Shown in pieces: positions 40,393 through 52,000 of a DNA stretch of 64,000 bases (its first letter is position 1; every line of letters starts with the position of its first letter). The translations under genes and the position numbers were made by a program. The notes under the pieces were generated by a model. That model was not told the origin of the DNA, made no database searches, and saw only the letters and a program-made list of their open reading frames with translations. Source of the DNA: Sacculina carcini (Eukaryota; Arthropoda; Thecostraca; Sacculinidae); contig OU696583.1 in NCBI GenBank assembly GCA_916048095.2, positions 4,150,750-4,214,749 on the forward strand, read 5' to 3'.

Positions 40393-40955
40393 CTACCATC
40401 CGTGGTAATTTGGTCTATGATAACCGCCATAGTGACCCCCATAGTGACCGCCATAGTGACCACCATAGCTGAAAACACACACACACACATACATATATAT
40501 GCATATATATCTTTTACATCTTTAATGTCAGTTTCTTATTTTTCCAAATGCATTGTGATCGTGTGATGAATGTAGAGTATGTATGTCTCAATTCATTAGT
40601 ATTATATAACGATTCGATATGATCATAGCTTTTGCTATAATTTCAATATATGTAGGTGCTATTAAGCTAGTTGGATGTATAAATGGAAGGCTCAAATATT
40701 TGTGACCGTTATGAAAAATCATAAGTAATAATATCCCCTTGTGTTGTCCGAATATAACAAGCATGTGCGGACGTACTGAGACCAGCCTCCATAGAAGAAA
40801 GGTTTGAAGAAGAACTCCTGGGTGTCCAGATCAGCGGCGTTTTCAGAAGCTGCCGGGGATTCAGGATGAGGGCCCGGAAATGCAAATGTCAAGTGCATCA
40901 CGGCCATGAGGCACACGAGCAATACGATCGCCTGCAACAAACAAAAACAACCCAT
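40393..40955 (-). CDS. Secreted Tyr-Gly-Gly-His repeat peptide gene (two coding exons)
   Basis: Exon 40777-40955 starts MGCFCLLQAIVLLVCLMAVM, a hydrophobic signal peptide, then a Pro/acidic propeptide-like segment (PGPHPESPAASENAADLD) and FFFKPFFYGGWS. The donor is CA|GTACGT. Exon 40393-40468 follows the acceptor TTTTCAG and encodes three YGGH units, then YGGYHRPNYHGW and a TAG stop. The exons join in phase (179+76 = 255 bases, 84 residues) and the Y/G/H pattern runs straight through the junction. A TATA box (41074-41081) and AATAAA (40366) frame it. Alternative: a GTAAAC donor near 41008 and the GTTTGTTGCAG acceptor near 40932 could make a short 5' exon; then translation might start elsewhere. 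Role unknown; Gly/Tyr-rich secreted peptides in arthropods include cuticle and antimicrobial types. Confidence 0.72.
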
Positions 40956-41073
40956 ATTGAATATCAACCGGCACATTGATGTAACAGCACATTACTGGGG
41001 CCACGTTTACCTCAGCATGTATTTGGACAAGAACAAGAGGAATGATGTTATTGAGATATGAACGACCTACTGC

Positions 41074-41081
41074 TATTTATA
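41074..41081 (-). promoter_or_regulatory. TATA box of the secreted peptide gene
   Basis: TATAAATA on the minus strand, about 120 bp upstream of the start codon at 40955. A start site about 30 bp downstream would give a short leader containing ATGCTGAG, which could be a three-codon upstream ORF or the end of a small first exon. Confidence 0.5.
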
Positions 41082-41089
41082 ATTGCAAT

Positions 41090-41938
41090 CTTGCTGTGTA
41101 TCTAGCATTAAATTAATGCATCTTAGAGGACGTTAGTTCTATGCTTGCACTTTTTTCCCGCAACATAAAAATGATGGTTTTGTGGTGGTACTTGGTAGTT
41201 AGTGACGAAATATTCATGTTCCACGTTCACGTCTTGTCTTGTGAGCTGGTTCTTATAGGATGATCTGTGGGGTTCTAGATTTATTGAACTAGCTTATTTC
41301 TCAAGTGATTTTTATCAAGTCGAACACATTATTTCATATGTCTCATAAAGTTAATGTACCCTTGAATTTCCATAAGATATCTGGCGCTTTCACAGATTCT
41401 GGATTGCAAGCGTTTTGAGAAAATATTCAACAGATATATACGCATTTTATATTTATGCATTATTTGTATTTATATGATCTATTAGGTGTTGACGTCTATT
41501 TTATTTTCTGCTCGACTATTTGGCGTATATTTTGTTGTAAATATCTAAAATGAGTTGATATGATGGCGATGTGCGTAACAACACCCTTCGTACTTGTAGT
41601 TAGACTGATGATTTCCTTGCTAAATGAAATTGTACTGTTATTGAAGATACGACACACTGCGGCAACATTTTGCGACACTTACCGACTTCATTGTGCTATT
41701 TGTGTGAGTGCAGTGTTTGACAATGGGACAACTTGCTGTCTGTTGAAATTGACAGCAAACTTGTGCGTTTTATACTGCTCGGTCAGTCCTTGTGCCTCTA
41801 ATCAGCTTGTATGGCGACCGCCTGCCAAGGAGCATAATGACACTGATTTCCAGGAAGATCAGCTGATATATAGATTAACTAGGATGACATTGTGCCAATT
41901 CCTGCTGTTTTACACCAGCACACATATGTACACGTGCC
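41090..41938. other. Intergenic, no gene recognised
   Basis: AT-rich sequence. The apparent plus-strand reading frame from 41560 runs into a CA repeat and has no recognisable domain; I regard it as chance. Confidence 0.5.
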
Positions 41939-42021
41939 AACACACACACACACACGCACACACACACACCCACACACACATACAAACACACACACACACA
42001 TACACACACATACACACACAT

Positions 42022-42052
<31 letters not shown>

Positions 42053-42053
42053 T
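41939..42053. repeat. (CA)n microsatellite, about 115 bp
   Basis: An interrupted CA run with CG, CC, TA and AA interruptions. It gives long low-complexity reading frames on both strands that are not genes. Confidence 0.95.
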
Positions 42054-42074
42054 ACTTGATCATTATACAACAAC

Positions 42075-43165
42075 AAACCATGTATTTGGTATAGCGCACT
42101 AATTTGCAAAGGCGCGAAAACGTACAGAATAGAGCAAAATAAGGTATAAAAAGTGGTAGGAGCTCAAAAAGAACAATTAAATGAGCTGAAGTGACAAGGC
42201 ACAAAAAAATCAAGAGCAGGAAATATATACAATAATCAAAAAAATAAAGAAAATATATACAGCGCATGATCAGAGGCGAGAGAAAATAAAAGAATGTGAT
42301 CAGATAAGTGTAGCTCACAGAGAAAATGTTTACTTTTGGCGTTGAGAGATCAGCCAAAAAGAGTATCAGCAATTTCTATAGGGGTAAGTGGGCGGCGACG
42401 GAAGAGACAGTAAGTATATATGAAGGGAAGCCGAAAAGGAAGAGTAGGTTTTTTTTGTAGAATGTGATGAGGAAGAGAGTTATAAAATCGGGGAGCAGAT
42501 AAGTAGAAGGATTTGGCTGACCAGTTAGACTCGTGGTCAGCAGGAGGACATACGAGGGGCACAGGACGGCGACTTAAAGGACGATCAGAGAGAGTTAGAA
42601 TCGAATACAGGTAAGAAAGTGGAGAAGGAGTATGGAGAAGTTTATAGACAATGCAGCACAGCTGGGGAAGACGAAGGACAAAGCGGCAAGAAAGATTTAT
42701 AATTGACTGGAGAGAGCGGATGGATTTTAGAGGAGGGTGAAAAAATAAAGAATTGCAGTAATGGATATGCGAAAAAATATATGAATTAACTAGGAGTAGA
42801 GCGGATGCCTCATCAAGATGAGAGCGGCTCGGGTACAATTGACGTAAATCAACGACAGAAACATGTAATTTTGAAAATGAGTTGAGCGAATGTCAGAGTG
42901 GGGTCAAATTGGACTCCTAGAATTTGTGAGGAAAGAGGTAGATCTATTGAACATGGAGTAATTTTCGGAGGATGGAAAAGAAGATAAACAGTTTTTTCAG
43001 GGTTCAGAAGACGATTTCGAGAGAATGCCCACTCAGCTATGTGGGAGAGAAGTTTAGGAATTAGGTTAGTATTGGCCAAAGAAAAAGGAAAATATATTTG
43101 TATGTCATCCGTATATATGTGAAAGAAGATGGGATAGCTGCGGAGAATAGGACTCTTCACTCATA
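42075..43165 (-). pseudogene. CR1/L2-type LINE, 5'-truncated reverse transcriptase remnant
   Basis: From 43160 on the minus strand: FFHIYTDDIQIYFPF (RT motif, YTDD in place of the usual YADD), then FSRNRLLNPEKTVYLLFHPP and LGVQFDPTLTF. After a frame change near 42845: LVNSYIFSHIHYCNSLFF, LYSILTLSDRPLSRR and APRFYNSLPHHIL. Those are the conserved blocks of CR1/L2/Rex-type elements. The sequence 42081-42110 (GTATTTGGTATAGCGC...) looks like the element's 3' terminus, also seen at 30391. No ORF1 or endonuclease is present; one frameshift was seen. Confidence 0.78.
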
Positions 43166-43635
43166 CACGGTCATTATGCAATATGTCCAGGTTCGTTTCG
43201 CTTTTGACTTCATCCCGGTTTCCACACGGATATTGAGTCACCAGGCGACATGGCGTCATTCCTGTTTGTGCACGCTGTCGTGCTAATATACACAAGGCCA
43301 TATAATACGAGAATGTGAATAACAAACGAAATGAGATTATATCTGTGCTTCAACCGGTTCTGCTCGTGTTTGCGTGTGTGTGTCTATGATGTGTGTGTGT
43401 GTGTACGTGTGTCTCTCCTGACGATGGCTAGTGATAGCAAAAAGTCACCTGTACAATGAAATTTCATCAAACAACTGAGAATGCTTTTGTCTGCTGAACT
43501 GAGCAAAATCTGGCGCACCATCGAAAAATATCTTATCAGAACAATAGTGTAAGAACTAGGCTAATTTAACGAAGCGACGGATATGAATGTGTATGTGTAT
43601 GTCTGTGTGTATGTGTGTGTGTATGTGTGTGTTAG
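43166..43635. other. Sequence upstream of the channel exon, no feature
   Basis: Contains TGTGTGTGTACGTG near 43393 and a GTATGTGTGTG tract at 43590-43634 that runs directly into the exon acceptor. I see no further channel exon. Confidence 0.45.
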
Positions 43636-43798
43636 GAGACGCCGATTGTTGAAGTTGACGCGGCTGCTGCGTCTGTTCCGCCTGCTGCAGAAGATGGAGC
43701 GGCACAATCAGTACAGCTCGATGATCCTGGCTCTCTTGCTGTTGCTGATCTCACTGGCGGCGCACTGGCTGGTCTGTGTGTGGTATGTGATAGCTGAA
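43636..43798 (+). CDS. Elk-type (KCNH) voltage-gated K+ channel exon, S4 to S5
   Basis: After the acceptor GTGTGTTAG the frame reads RRRLLKLTRLLRLFRLLQKMERHNQYS, a charged S4/linker pattern, then a 20-residue hydrophobic S5 (MILALLLLLISLAAHWLVC) and VWYVIAE. This matches the EAG-superfamily consensus, closest to Elk/KCNH3/4/8 (RLLQK, HWLACIWYVIAE) by recall. The frame stops at 43799-43801. No GT donor follows the last conserved residue; a GTATGT inside the WYV codons is the only strong donor-like site. No neighbouring exons were found, so either the introns are very long or this is a detached gene piece. Membrane protein, K+ permeation. Confidence 0.7.
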
Positions 43799-44069
43799 TG
43801 AGAACGCCTGCAACACCCAGCCTCGTGGACTATCGGTGCGAACATTTTTCATTATCACATTTATCCACCACAACATCGAACGGCCCAACAAGAAGACAAT
43901 ATCAGCCTAAACAAACATATAAACATAAAAATGTGACAATGCACCAAGGAGAAAATATTATTTCATAGAAATTTTATGTTTAACCTATGCATTATATTTT
44001 GAAAAACGTAGTTTTACTTAATCCTGTGGCGTGTCATGCATATTTTATTTATTGTATAAATGTGTGTAT

Positions 44070-44340
44070 ATTTAAATGTGTATGCGTGCGCGTATGCGTT
44101 TATATGTATGTGCCGCACGTGTTTGTATGTTTGTGTGGCATGCCTTCCAGAATATTTGGTGTAGGTTAGGTGAAGTGTGTCTGCGAACAACCAGCAAACA
44201 CGCTTGTTGCATGCGTATCCGTATACGTGTGCTTATGTGTCTCTATGTATGTGCCGCATTTGTCTGTATGTTTGTGTGGCATGCGTTCTAGAATGTTCCA
44301 TGTAGGTTAGGTGACGTGTGTGTGCGTGTTAGCTTGCGAA
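44070..44340. repeat. Tandem duplication, 141-bp period, two copies
   Basis: The blocks ATGTATGTGCCGCA...TGTATGTTTGTGTGGCATGC...GTAGGTTAGGTGA occur at about 44106 and again at about 44247, diverged at several bases. GT-rich, with no coding content. Confidence 0.7.
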
Positions 44341-44825
44341 AATAGTTCAGCCACTCACAGTAGCCTACGTGCTGGCGTGATCACATAACGACCAATCGGG
44401 TGGTTACATTTGTCTTTTGCTATTGCCTGGCCAATTGTGTTCCAATGTTCATACGCGGTCGGGTCGATGCACACGCACGGCCAAGTTTATTTAAGTCCCG
44501 TCGCCTCGGTGCGTGGGCAGTTGGACTGGGACTTTGGCAATAGCTTGACTGACAGGGCTACTCTTTGTGTTTCGCTCGACTTGTCTCAGTTCGACCCGAG
44601 CATCGTCCGACACATTGTGTTGGATAACGTGCTCGTTGAGATTGCCGCGCATTGGCTTAGGATATTACCTGTATTACTTGTAAGGGTGCAGTAGCTGTTT
44701 CAGTGGAGGACTCGCTACACCACTGTTACGGAATTCTGTGCCGCGGCCTTCGTGCCGAGGTTTTTCTGGTCTCCGGCCTTGTGATATTCATTGTACTATT
44801 GTTACTGTGTATCTATATACTAGCA
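44341..44825. other. GC-richer unique stretch without a recognised gene
   Basis: Contains TTTATTTAAGTCCCGTCGCC near 44487 (TATA-like followed by a GC-rich stretch) and an open stretch to 44694, but no domain that I recognise. It could be a promoter, an LTR fragment or a non-coding exon; not resolved. Confidence 0.35.
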
Positions 44826-47430
44826 TTAAAACCCGCCCGTTGTGCGGAGCAATTCATAAAAATATTTCAAATTAAAAACAAATAAGGCAAACTCATAAAA
44901 ACCTTAATCAATTAAGTCTAAATTTCATTATTTTTAATTTTATTTTGACAAAATATTTTCACTCAGCCCGCCTCATATTTAAACCCGGCCGACGTGCGGA
45001 ATAATTCAGAGCTCGAACACCATCCGTTCTGGTTCTTGAAGTCAAATCCATTAGTTTTGTATATGAATTCATTCTACACGGTGAAATTAAACGTTTTATT
45101 GCTGCCCGCGGGACATTTTTATTTCATAAAAATGAGCTATCGCTTCGTTTGCGTTTGAAGCCCCTGATCATTGAACCAGCGAACCATGAACCAGCGCAAT
45201 TATGTCACCTCATATTCAAGCATACATACACAGACAGACAGATAATTTCTTCTTTATGTATATATATATAGCATTATAACCCGCCCGTTGTGCGGAGCAA
45301 TTCATAACATGAAATTCATATTCAATTCATAAAAAATATGGAAAAATAAAAATGAAATAGGGTACACTCATAAAAATATTCATCTATTGAAAATTATAAG
45401 TTTAATTATTTTTATTTCGACAAAATATTTCCCCTCAGTCCGCCTGAGTAATTTTTAAGCCCGCCCGTCGTGCTGAATAATTCAGAACTCGAACACGATC
45501 CGTTCTGGATCTTGAAGTCAAATCCATTGGTTTTGTGTATGGATTAATTCTACAGGGTAAATTGAACGTTCTATTTTCTATAGTTGCTGCCCACGGAGCA
45601 TTTTTATTAAAAAAAATACCTTTTTTCAAATGAACCATTTGAAAAAATGAACTAAAAAATGGAAACACTTTTTTAAACCCGCCCCTCGTGCGGAACAATT
45701 CATACAATAAAATTCATATTTGAAGTCAAATCCATTGGTTTTGTGTATGGATTAATTATACAGGGGAAATTGAACGTTCTATTGTCTATAGTTGCTGACC
45801 GCGGAGCATTTTTATTTTAAAAAAAATTACCTTTTTTAAATGAACCATTTGAAAAAATGAACTAAAACACTTTTTAAACCCGCCCGTCGTGCGGAACAAT
45901 TCATACAATAGAATTCATATCAAATCCATAAAATATATTGAATACGAATTGAAAACCAAAAAATGTAACCTATAAATATCTTAACCAATAGAAAAGTCTA
46001 AATGTGAATATTTTTGTTCTTATTTGGACAAATATTATCCCTCAACCCGCCTGATATATAAATCTGCCCGTCGTGTGGTATAATTCAGAACACAAACACG
46101 AAACAAACAATGAAAGATGATGAAATATTTTCATCAGAATGTTTCCAAACTATATTTATTACTTAAGATCATTCCCCAATATCATTTGCTTAAGTACTAT
46201 TTTACTTTTACCGCTATAATATTTATTGCTAAAATTTATATATTTTCCGCCATCATTAAAACACAATATAACCTGAGTCAAACCTACCCAACCCAACCCA
46301 ACCATCCAATCTTGACCGCACTCAGCCTAGTCTGAGGTGATTTAACTTAGTTTGTGATCACAAAATATACTGATGCGATCATGATTTGTAATCAGAAGAC
46401 TGAGATTATCTACCCCAGGGGTCCCAAACACGCGGCCCACAAATACTTATCTCTCAACCCGCCAATATAGTATCGGAACCAAACTGTAAGGCAGCTAAAT
46501 TCACATTTGTTGCATAATGCGATATAATTATACACCATTATCATATTATCTCATAATTCCCGGCTAATGCTTCCACTAATGCATCATATTCATACAGTTG
46601 TTAGTTTTTGGATTACACCGATATTAAAGCCCTTGATATTACAGCCGATATTATATTATGCAATCTATATTCTGCTACGTATTATTCCTAATACATATAT
46701 CATCAGATCGCAAAATATATCCAAAGGTTCACATCATTCTCCAAAATCATTTGCTTAAGAGCTATTCTACTTTTATCGCTAGAATATTTACTGCTAGCAA
46801 AATATCATATACCTCGCTATCATTTAAACCCACTCTTTATAGATACATTTAAGCCCGCCCGTCGTGCGGAACAGTTCATTAAATAAAATTAATATTCAAT
46901 TCATAAAAAAATTAGTGAAAATTGAAAAAGAAAAACAAACCCATAGGAACGTTTTAGCCAATATAAAAGTCTAAATGTGAAATTTATGTTTCAATTTAGA
47001 AAACATGTTTTTCCACAACCCGCCTCATATTTAAAGCTGCCCGTCGTGCGGAATAATTCAAACACGAAACAAACACAAAGAAAATTGATGAAAAACGACC
47101 AACAGAAAAAGTCAAAGTTGTAAATTCTTGTTTTAATTATTGACGATGTTTTTCCCTCAACACGGCTCAAATTCACACCCGTCCTTCGTGTGTAGTAATT
47201 CAGAAGTGTAACACTATCAAAACAATGAAACTTTCTGTCATCTCTATAATTCCAGATTTATGCGACCGCTAAAACAGCATATTCATATAGTTGGCATTGC
47301 ATGATATTACAACCCATATCCTTATGCAAGTTAAGCTTATGCAATTTGAAATTAAACCAATTAAATTATACAGTAAAATTCAGTAGTTAACTTTGTTCCC
47401 AGTAGCTTTTTACCCGCCCGTTGTGCGGAA
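44826..47430. repeat. Degenerate tandem array with a CCCGCCCGTCGTGCGG motif
   Basis: A recurring block (A)CCCGCCCGTCGTGCGGAACAATTCA appears near 44831, 44985, 45278, 45460, 45678, 45879, 46064, 46855, 47034, 47177 and 47411, on the same strand, with two alternating contexts. One is followed by TAAAAT-rich sequence and the other by CAGAACTCGAACAC...TTGAAGTCAAATCCATTGG. The basic repeat is about 400 bp with internal half-units. At 46416 a hAT-like terminus (CAGGGGTCCCAAACACGCGG) interrupts the array. Non-coding; short reading frames here are chance. Confidence 0.75.
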
Positions 47431-47639
47431 CAATTCATGGGTAAATATTGAGGACAATAAAGCCTTTCTATTCAGTATAGTGTAGCATTAATTAAACTGT
47501 ACGCAATAAAACCACACCATCCATGCTTGGAGCTAATATGATGCATTCTTAATTGTGATTGGGCTTCAGTGAAAGTTAATCTGTGTATATTCCTATGTAA
47601 TCGCAAGTGTGTATAATAGCTGTCAAATTGGCAATATGT

Positions 47640-48530
47640 CCTTGAGAATTTACACCGCCGTAACTTCCTTTAGGTACACTTTGGAAAATTAAAAATTATA
47701 CCGTATTGTAGAAAAGAACATTTCTAGCACGATGGTATAATTTATTTTAATGTATGACAAATCATTACTGAGAAATAGGTGGAAAAATGAATAAATTTTA
47801 GTCGCAACGTGTTCAAGTAAAATGTACAACGTAGATTAGACCTTTGCCAATTTTACACATTTTGAGTGCAATTTTTGGGTATGAAATATAGCATATCTTG
47901 TAGAACATAACATTCTCTATACAGTGGTATAATTTATATAGCTGTGTCATTTCTGGTTTATTAGGACTGTAGACCAAAATATTGGCCAATATATTCACGT
48001 TTTTCAGTGCTAATTTTGACTTTTTGACTTTGTCATTTTGACTTCAAACCGCCATAACTTTTTTAAAACACTCTGGAAAATTAAAATTCATACCGTGCTG
48101 TAGAAAACAAAATTCCTAGCTTGATGGTATTATTTATTTAGATATGTGATAATTAGCTTTTGCTTAGCCTTTGCTTAGCTTTAGCTTAGAAATAGAGAAA
48201 AAAGTATAGAAAATCGGACGCGTGGAGTTTAAATAAGATTTTGAATGTAGATTGATTTTTTTCCATTTTACATGTTTTATATTTAATTTTTGGATATGAA
48301 TTATAGCCTATTGTGTATAACGGAAAATTTTCTACACAGTGGTATAATCTGTATTGCTGTACCATTTCTGGTTTAGGAGATCTCGATGGCAGAATATTGA
48401 CCAGAATTTTCGCACTTTTTAGGGTTCATTTTGTCTTTTCACCGCTATAACTTTTTTTGTTTCATTTTTAAATTTTAAATTTAGCCTAAAGTGTAGACAA
48501 CAAAATTTCCAGCGTAATGGTATAAATCGT
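47640..48530. repeat. Degenerate dimeric tandem repeat
   Basis: Type-1 units (CCGCCATAACTT...GAAAATTAAAATT...AGAAAACAAAATTCCTAGC...GATGGTAT) start near 47653, 48048 and 48440. Type-2 units (TTTTTGGATATGAA...ACAGTGGTATAAT...CATTTCTGGTTTA) lie between them near 47870 and 48285. The dimer period is about 390-400 bp. Each monomer ends in a shared GTGGTATAATTTAT-like core. No coding potential. Confidence 0.7.
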
Positions 48531-48644
48531 TAGCGGGTACACCAAGTGGTTACCGAGTAGCAGCTTGCAGAAAAATGGACCAAGGAGGGTGGGACAGACA
48601 GACACACACACACACACACTTTCTTTTCATTTCACTTTCTTTCT

Positions 48645-48648
<4 letters not shown>

Positions 48649-48682
<34 letters not shown>
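48649..48682. repeat. (TA)n microsatellite
   Basis: An uninterrupted AT run of about 34 bp, just before the 64-bp palindrome arm. Confidence 0.95.
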
Positions 48683-48685
<3 letters not shown>

Positions 48686-48695
48686 GAGGAAAATG

Positions 48696-48788
48696 AACAT
48701 TAGTACCTGAAAGAAAAGCATATGATTCGCCATCGCAACCTGTGTAAACCAGAAGTAAATGTAAGATCTACACTTAAACAAACCTTTA

Positions 48789-48857
<69 letters not shown>

Positions 48858-48922
48858 CTTTACTTCTGGTTTACACAGGTTGCGATGACGAATCATATGC
48901 TTTTCTTTCAGGTACTAATGTT
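48696..48922. repeat. 64-bp inverted repeat with (TA)n spacer
   Basis: The arm 48696-48759 is the reverse complement of 48859-48922 with one mismatch. The spacer contains a (TA)n run (48793-48856). The RNA or single-stranded DNA would form a very stable hairpin. The right arm runs straight into TTTTCTTTTCAG (to 48936), an acceptor-like sequence. Confidence 0.9.
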
Positions 48923-49015
48923 TATTTTTCTTTTCAGGAGCGTGGTGACGGTGCTTCTGGCTGATGCTGTTCTGCTGTAAACTTTCTGTGTGTGTGTTAC
49001 TGGCTCGTTACAAGA

Positions 49016-52000
49016 ATGAATGAACCAGGTGAACCGTCAGCTAGCAACGAGAGTAACAATCCAACTGATTGGAACTTGTGCATCCTCTGTCAAAACGATG
49101 CATCTGAGCAATTACAATGTCCTGCCAACAGCAAAGTGAAAGGGGGGCTGGGTTGCCACTAGCCAACAACCTGAATCGCCTGCAGAAGTGCAATTCCCTT
49201 CCATTTTCCCTTGACCTTACCAGAATTGACCAGGTGAAGGGCCTAGAGACCAGCTTTAGAGACAACTGTGCAAAGTGGCACAAATCATGTTTCCTTAAGT
49301 GTAACAACCAAGCCGTGGAAAGAGCTGAGAAGAAACGAAAATCAGTTGGTGATGAAACAAGCTCTCGTAAGTTCACTAGAAGAGACGTATCTGCCACTGT
49401 TTCATGCGTGTGTTTCCTGTGTGACACTGTGACAAAGGAAAAACTTCATAATGTTGAAACATACTGTGTTGATGAAAAGGTTAGAAAATGTGCATTTGTC
49501 CTTCAGGATGAGAAACTGATTGCAAAGCTTACTGGTGGTGATTCTATAGCTCAGGAAGCAAAATATCACTTGTCATGTTTGTCCCAATTGTATAGAAGGA
49601 GAGAGTCAGTGTTGAATGAAAGCGAAGGACAAGGTGGACAAACGTTTCACTGTCTTGCATTTGCTGCACTTGTTGAGTATGTTGAAGAACACAGAGTTTC
49701 CTGCAGCCCAAAGCCTCTAAGACTGGCTGATCTTACAAGTCTCAATGCTTCCTGTTTCAAGGAGCATGGCATTGAGCAAAGACCTCACAGTACAAGCTTA
49801 AAGAATCGTTTGCTAGGCGCCATTCCTGACTTGCAGGCTCATGTTTCAGGTAAAGACGTGCTGCTTGCTTTCAAGCATCAGGTAGGCAAAGCACTTGAGT
49901 TTTCCAACAGAGACTCAGGCGATGATGAAGCCTTGTGTCTCGCAAAGGCAGCCAGGCTAATTCGAAGAGACATATTCAATCACAATTCTAAGTATTTTTA
50001 AGCATTATCTATAAATCAGGAAGATATCATTCCAGAGTCTCTCCTAGCTTTGACGACAATGATGCTAACAGGGCCAAGTATTACATGCAACAACAAAGCA
50101 AAGTATCAAGCAGCACTCTCCATCGCTCAGCTGATTAAATTCAATTGTGTTAAGGACTCAGGCCAAGGCAGAACAGCCTATCACAACAATGAACAGGAAA
50201 ATCCTTTGCCCTTGGAATTGGGCCTCAAGATCCATGCACAGACACGAAGTAAGAACTTAGTAGATTCTTTCTATCGTCTAGGAATGTCAATATCATATGA
50301 TAGAGTCATTGAAGTGTCAACGCAACTCACCGATGCTGCTAATGCTCATTTCAATGAAATAGAGGCTGTGGTTCCAACAAATCTGCGTCGAGGGATCTTC
50401 TGCACTGGATCCGTTGATAATATTGATCATAATCCGAGCTCCTTGACATCACATGGTTCTTTTCATGGAACTGGAATTTCTATTTTCCAGTATCCCACTA
50501 TTGAACAAACAGGAGATCCATGCCAAACGCAGTGGCAGGAATTGCCCAGACCTAAGAATAAATCTGTATCAGAGCTGCCAGGGTTCTATGCAAATGTTCC
50601 TCCTGCAGTGTCACATAAGAAACCTCTTGTACCACCACTACTCGATGATTTTGTTCCTCTAGTGGAAAACAACTGCTTTAACAAGTCGAAAGAAGAAGAA
50701 CTTGAGTGGCTCAATTATGTGCAAGAGGCGGTACCATATAAAAAATACCCTCTGATGTGTCTTGGGGAGCATACCACTCACTGAATCTTATCCATGACTC
50801 GGAGAGGCAGCCATCAGTCATGTCACTCCTCCCTTTGTTCAGTGAACAAGCAAAGTCTGTAGCTATGATCAAGCATTGTATGAACATGGTCCACAGGGCT
50901 ACTGAGTACCTCAATCCAGGTCAGACTTGTATAATTGCTGCAGATCAACCGCTATTCTCAGTTGCTAAAGAAGTTCAGTGGCAATTTCCAGATCAGAATG
51001 GTGAGTCCTCCTTTGAAAATAATGATGGGTGGTCTCCACATTGAAATGGCATACTTGAAAACAGTAGGTCAGTCGTTGGAAGGCAGTGGCTGGACAGACT
51101 CACTTGTTGACGCAGGACTTGTTGGATCAGGCACAGCAAATTCGTTTTTGAAGGCTGCACATGTCACTCGTACAAGAAGAGCTCACGAAGTCAAAGCATG
51201 TGCTCTGCAGATGTTGCTCACTCAGAGTTATCAGGGTTACCTGAGCAACCACCTGGGGAGAGAAGAGCCATTCAACATTGAATCTTGGTGCATCAATCAG
51301 GCAGACCGTCATCCCACCTTCAAGTACTGGTCTATTGTATTAGAGATGGAACTCACCTTGCTTTTGTTTGTCAGGTCATTGCGAGAGGGAAATTTTGAAC
51401 TCTACCTTCAGTCTCTGATCCAGATGGCTCCTTGGTTTTTTGCTCTTGACCATCACAGCTATTCACGGTGGCTACCCATTCACATCAGGGATATCACCAA
51501 CCTTCACACCACTCATCCAGAAGTATTCCGACAGTTCAAGCAAGGAAATTTTGTGGTCTGGAAGACATGTAATCGATTTTCAGGAATGTCGATCGATAAA
51601 GCGCATGAACAAAATAAAGGGTGATAAAGTAAAGGTAAAGGGTAAAGGGTGAGGGAGGGGTCATTGGGCTCACAGAAAATGCTGCTACTTTGAGAAGGTG
51701 GACTGTCGGTGGACGCGAAATGGCTAGACTTATTGTAAATTTTGAAAGTGCCATTGACTGCAATTCTTCTACAAGAACACAGTTCCAGCATCACGAGGAA
51801 CATGAGAAAGTCCAATCAACGTTTGTGTCAGATGTCAAGAAATTTGCTCAGAGTATTCAGAAGGGTGGAAATCCTTTTGAAGATGAAATTTCAGAACTGG
51901 TTGTTCTCTTTTCAGGAGACATCATTGATAACTCTGTGACGAAGACACTCTACCAGATTAACCAATCTGGCATTGAGCAGTACAACACATTTGTCAATGA

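Noticed and set aside
41008..41045. Short first coding exon ATGCTGAG for the secreted peptide
   Set aside because: Splicing it to the GTTTGTTGCAG acceptor puts the signal peptide out of frame, so the unspliced start at 40955 is preferred.
41560..42372. Long reading frames on both strands over the CA repeat near 41.9-42.1 kb
   Set aside because: They are produced by the dinucleotide repeat and carry no domain.
44410..44694. A 94-codon frame with a Ser/Leu-rich product
   Set aside because: No recognised motif, no splice context; could be chance in a GC-richer stretch.
44826..47430. Possible CRISPR array from regularly recurring GC motifs
   Set aside because: Spacing is irregular (about 150-800 bp), the repeats diverge, the genome is eukaryotic and no cas genes exist.
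48722..48964. Frame reading IYIYIYIY through the (TA)n run
   Set aside because: Simple-repeat translation across the palindrome spacer.
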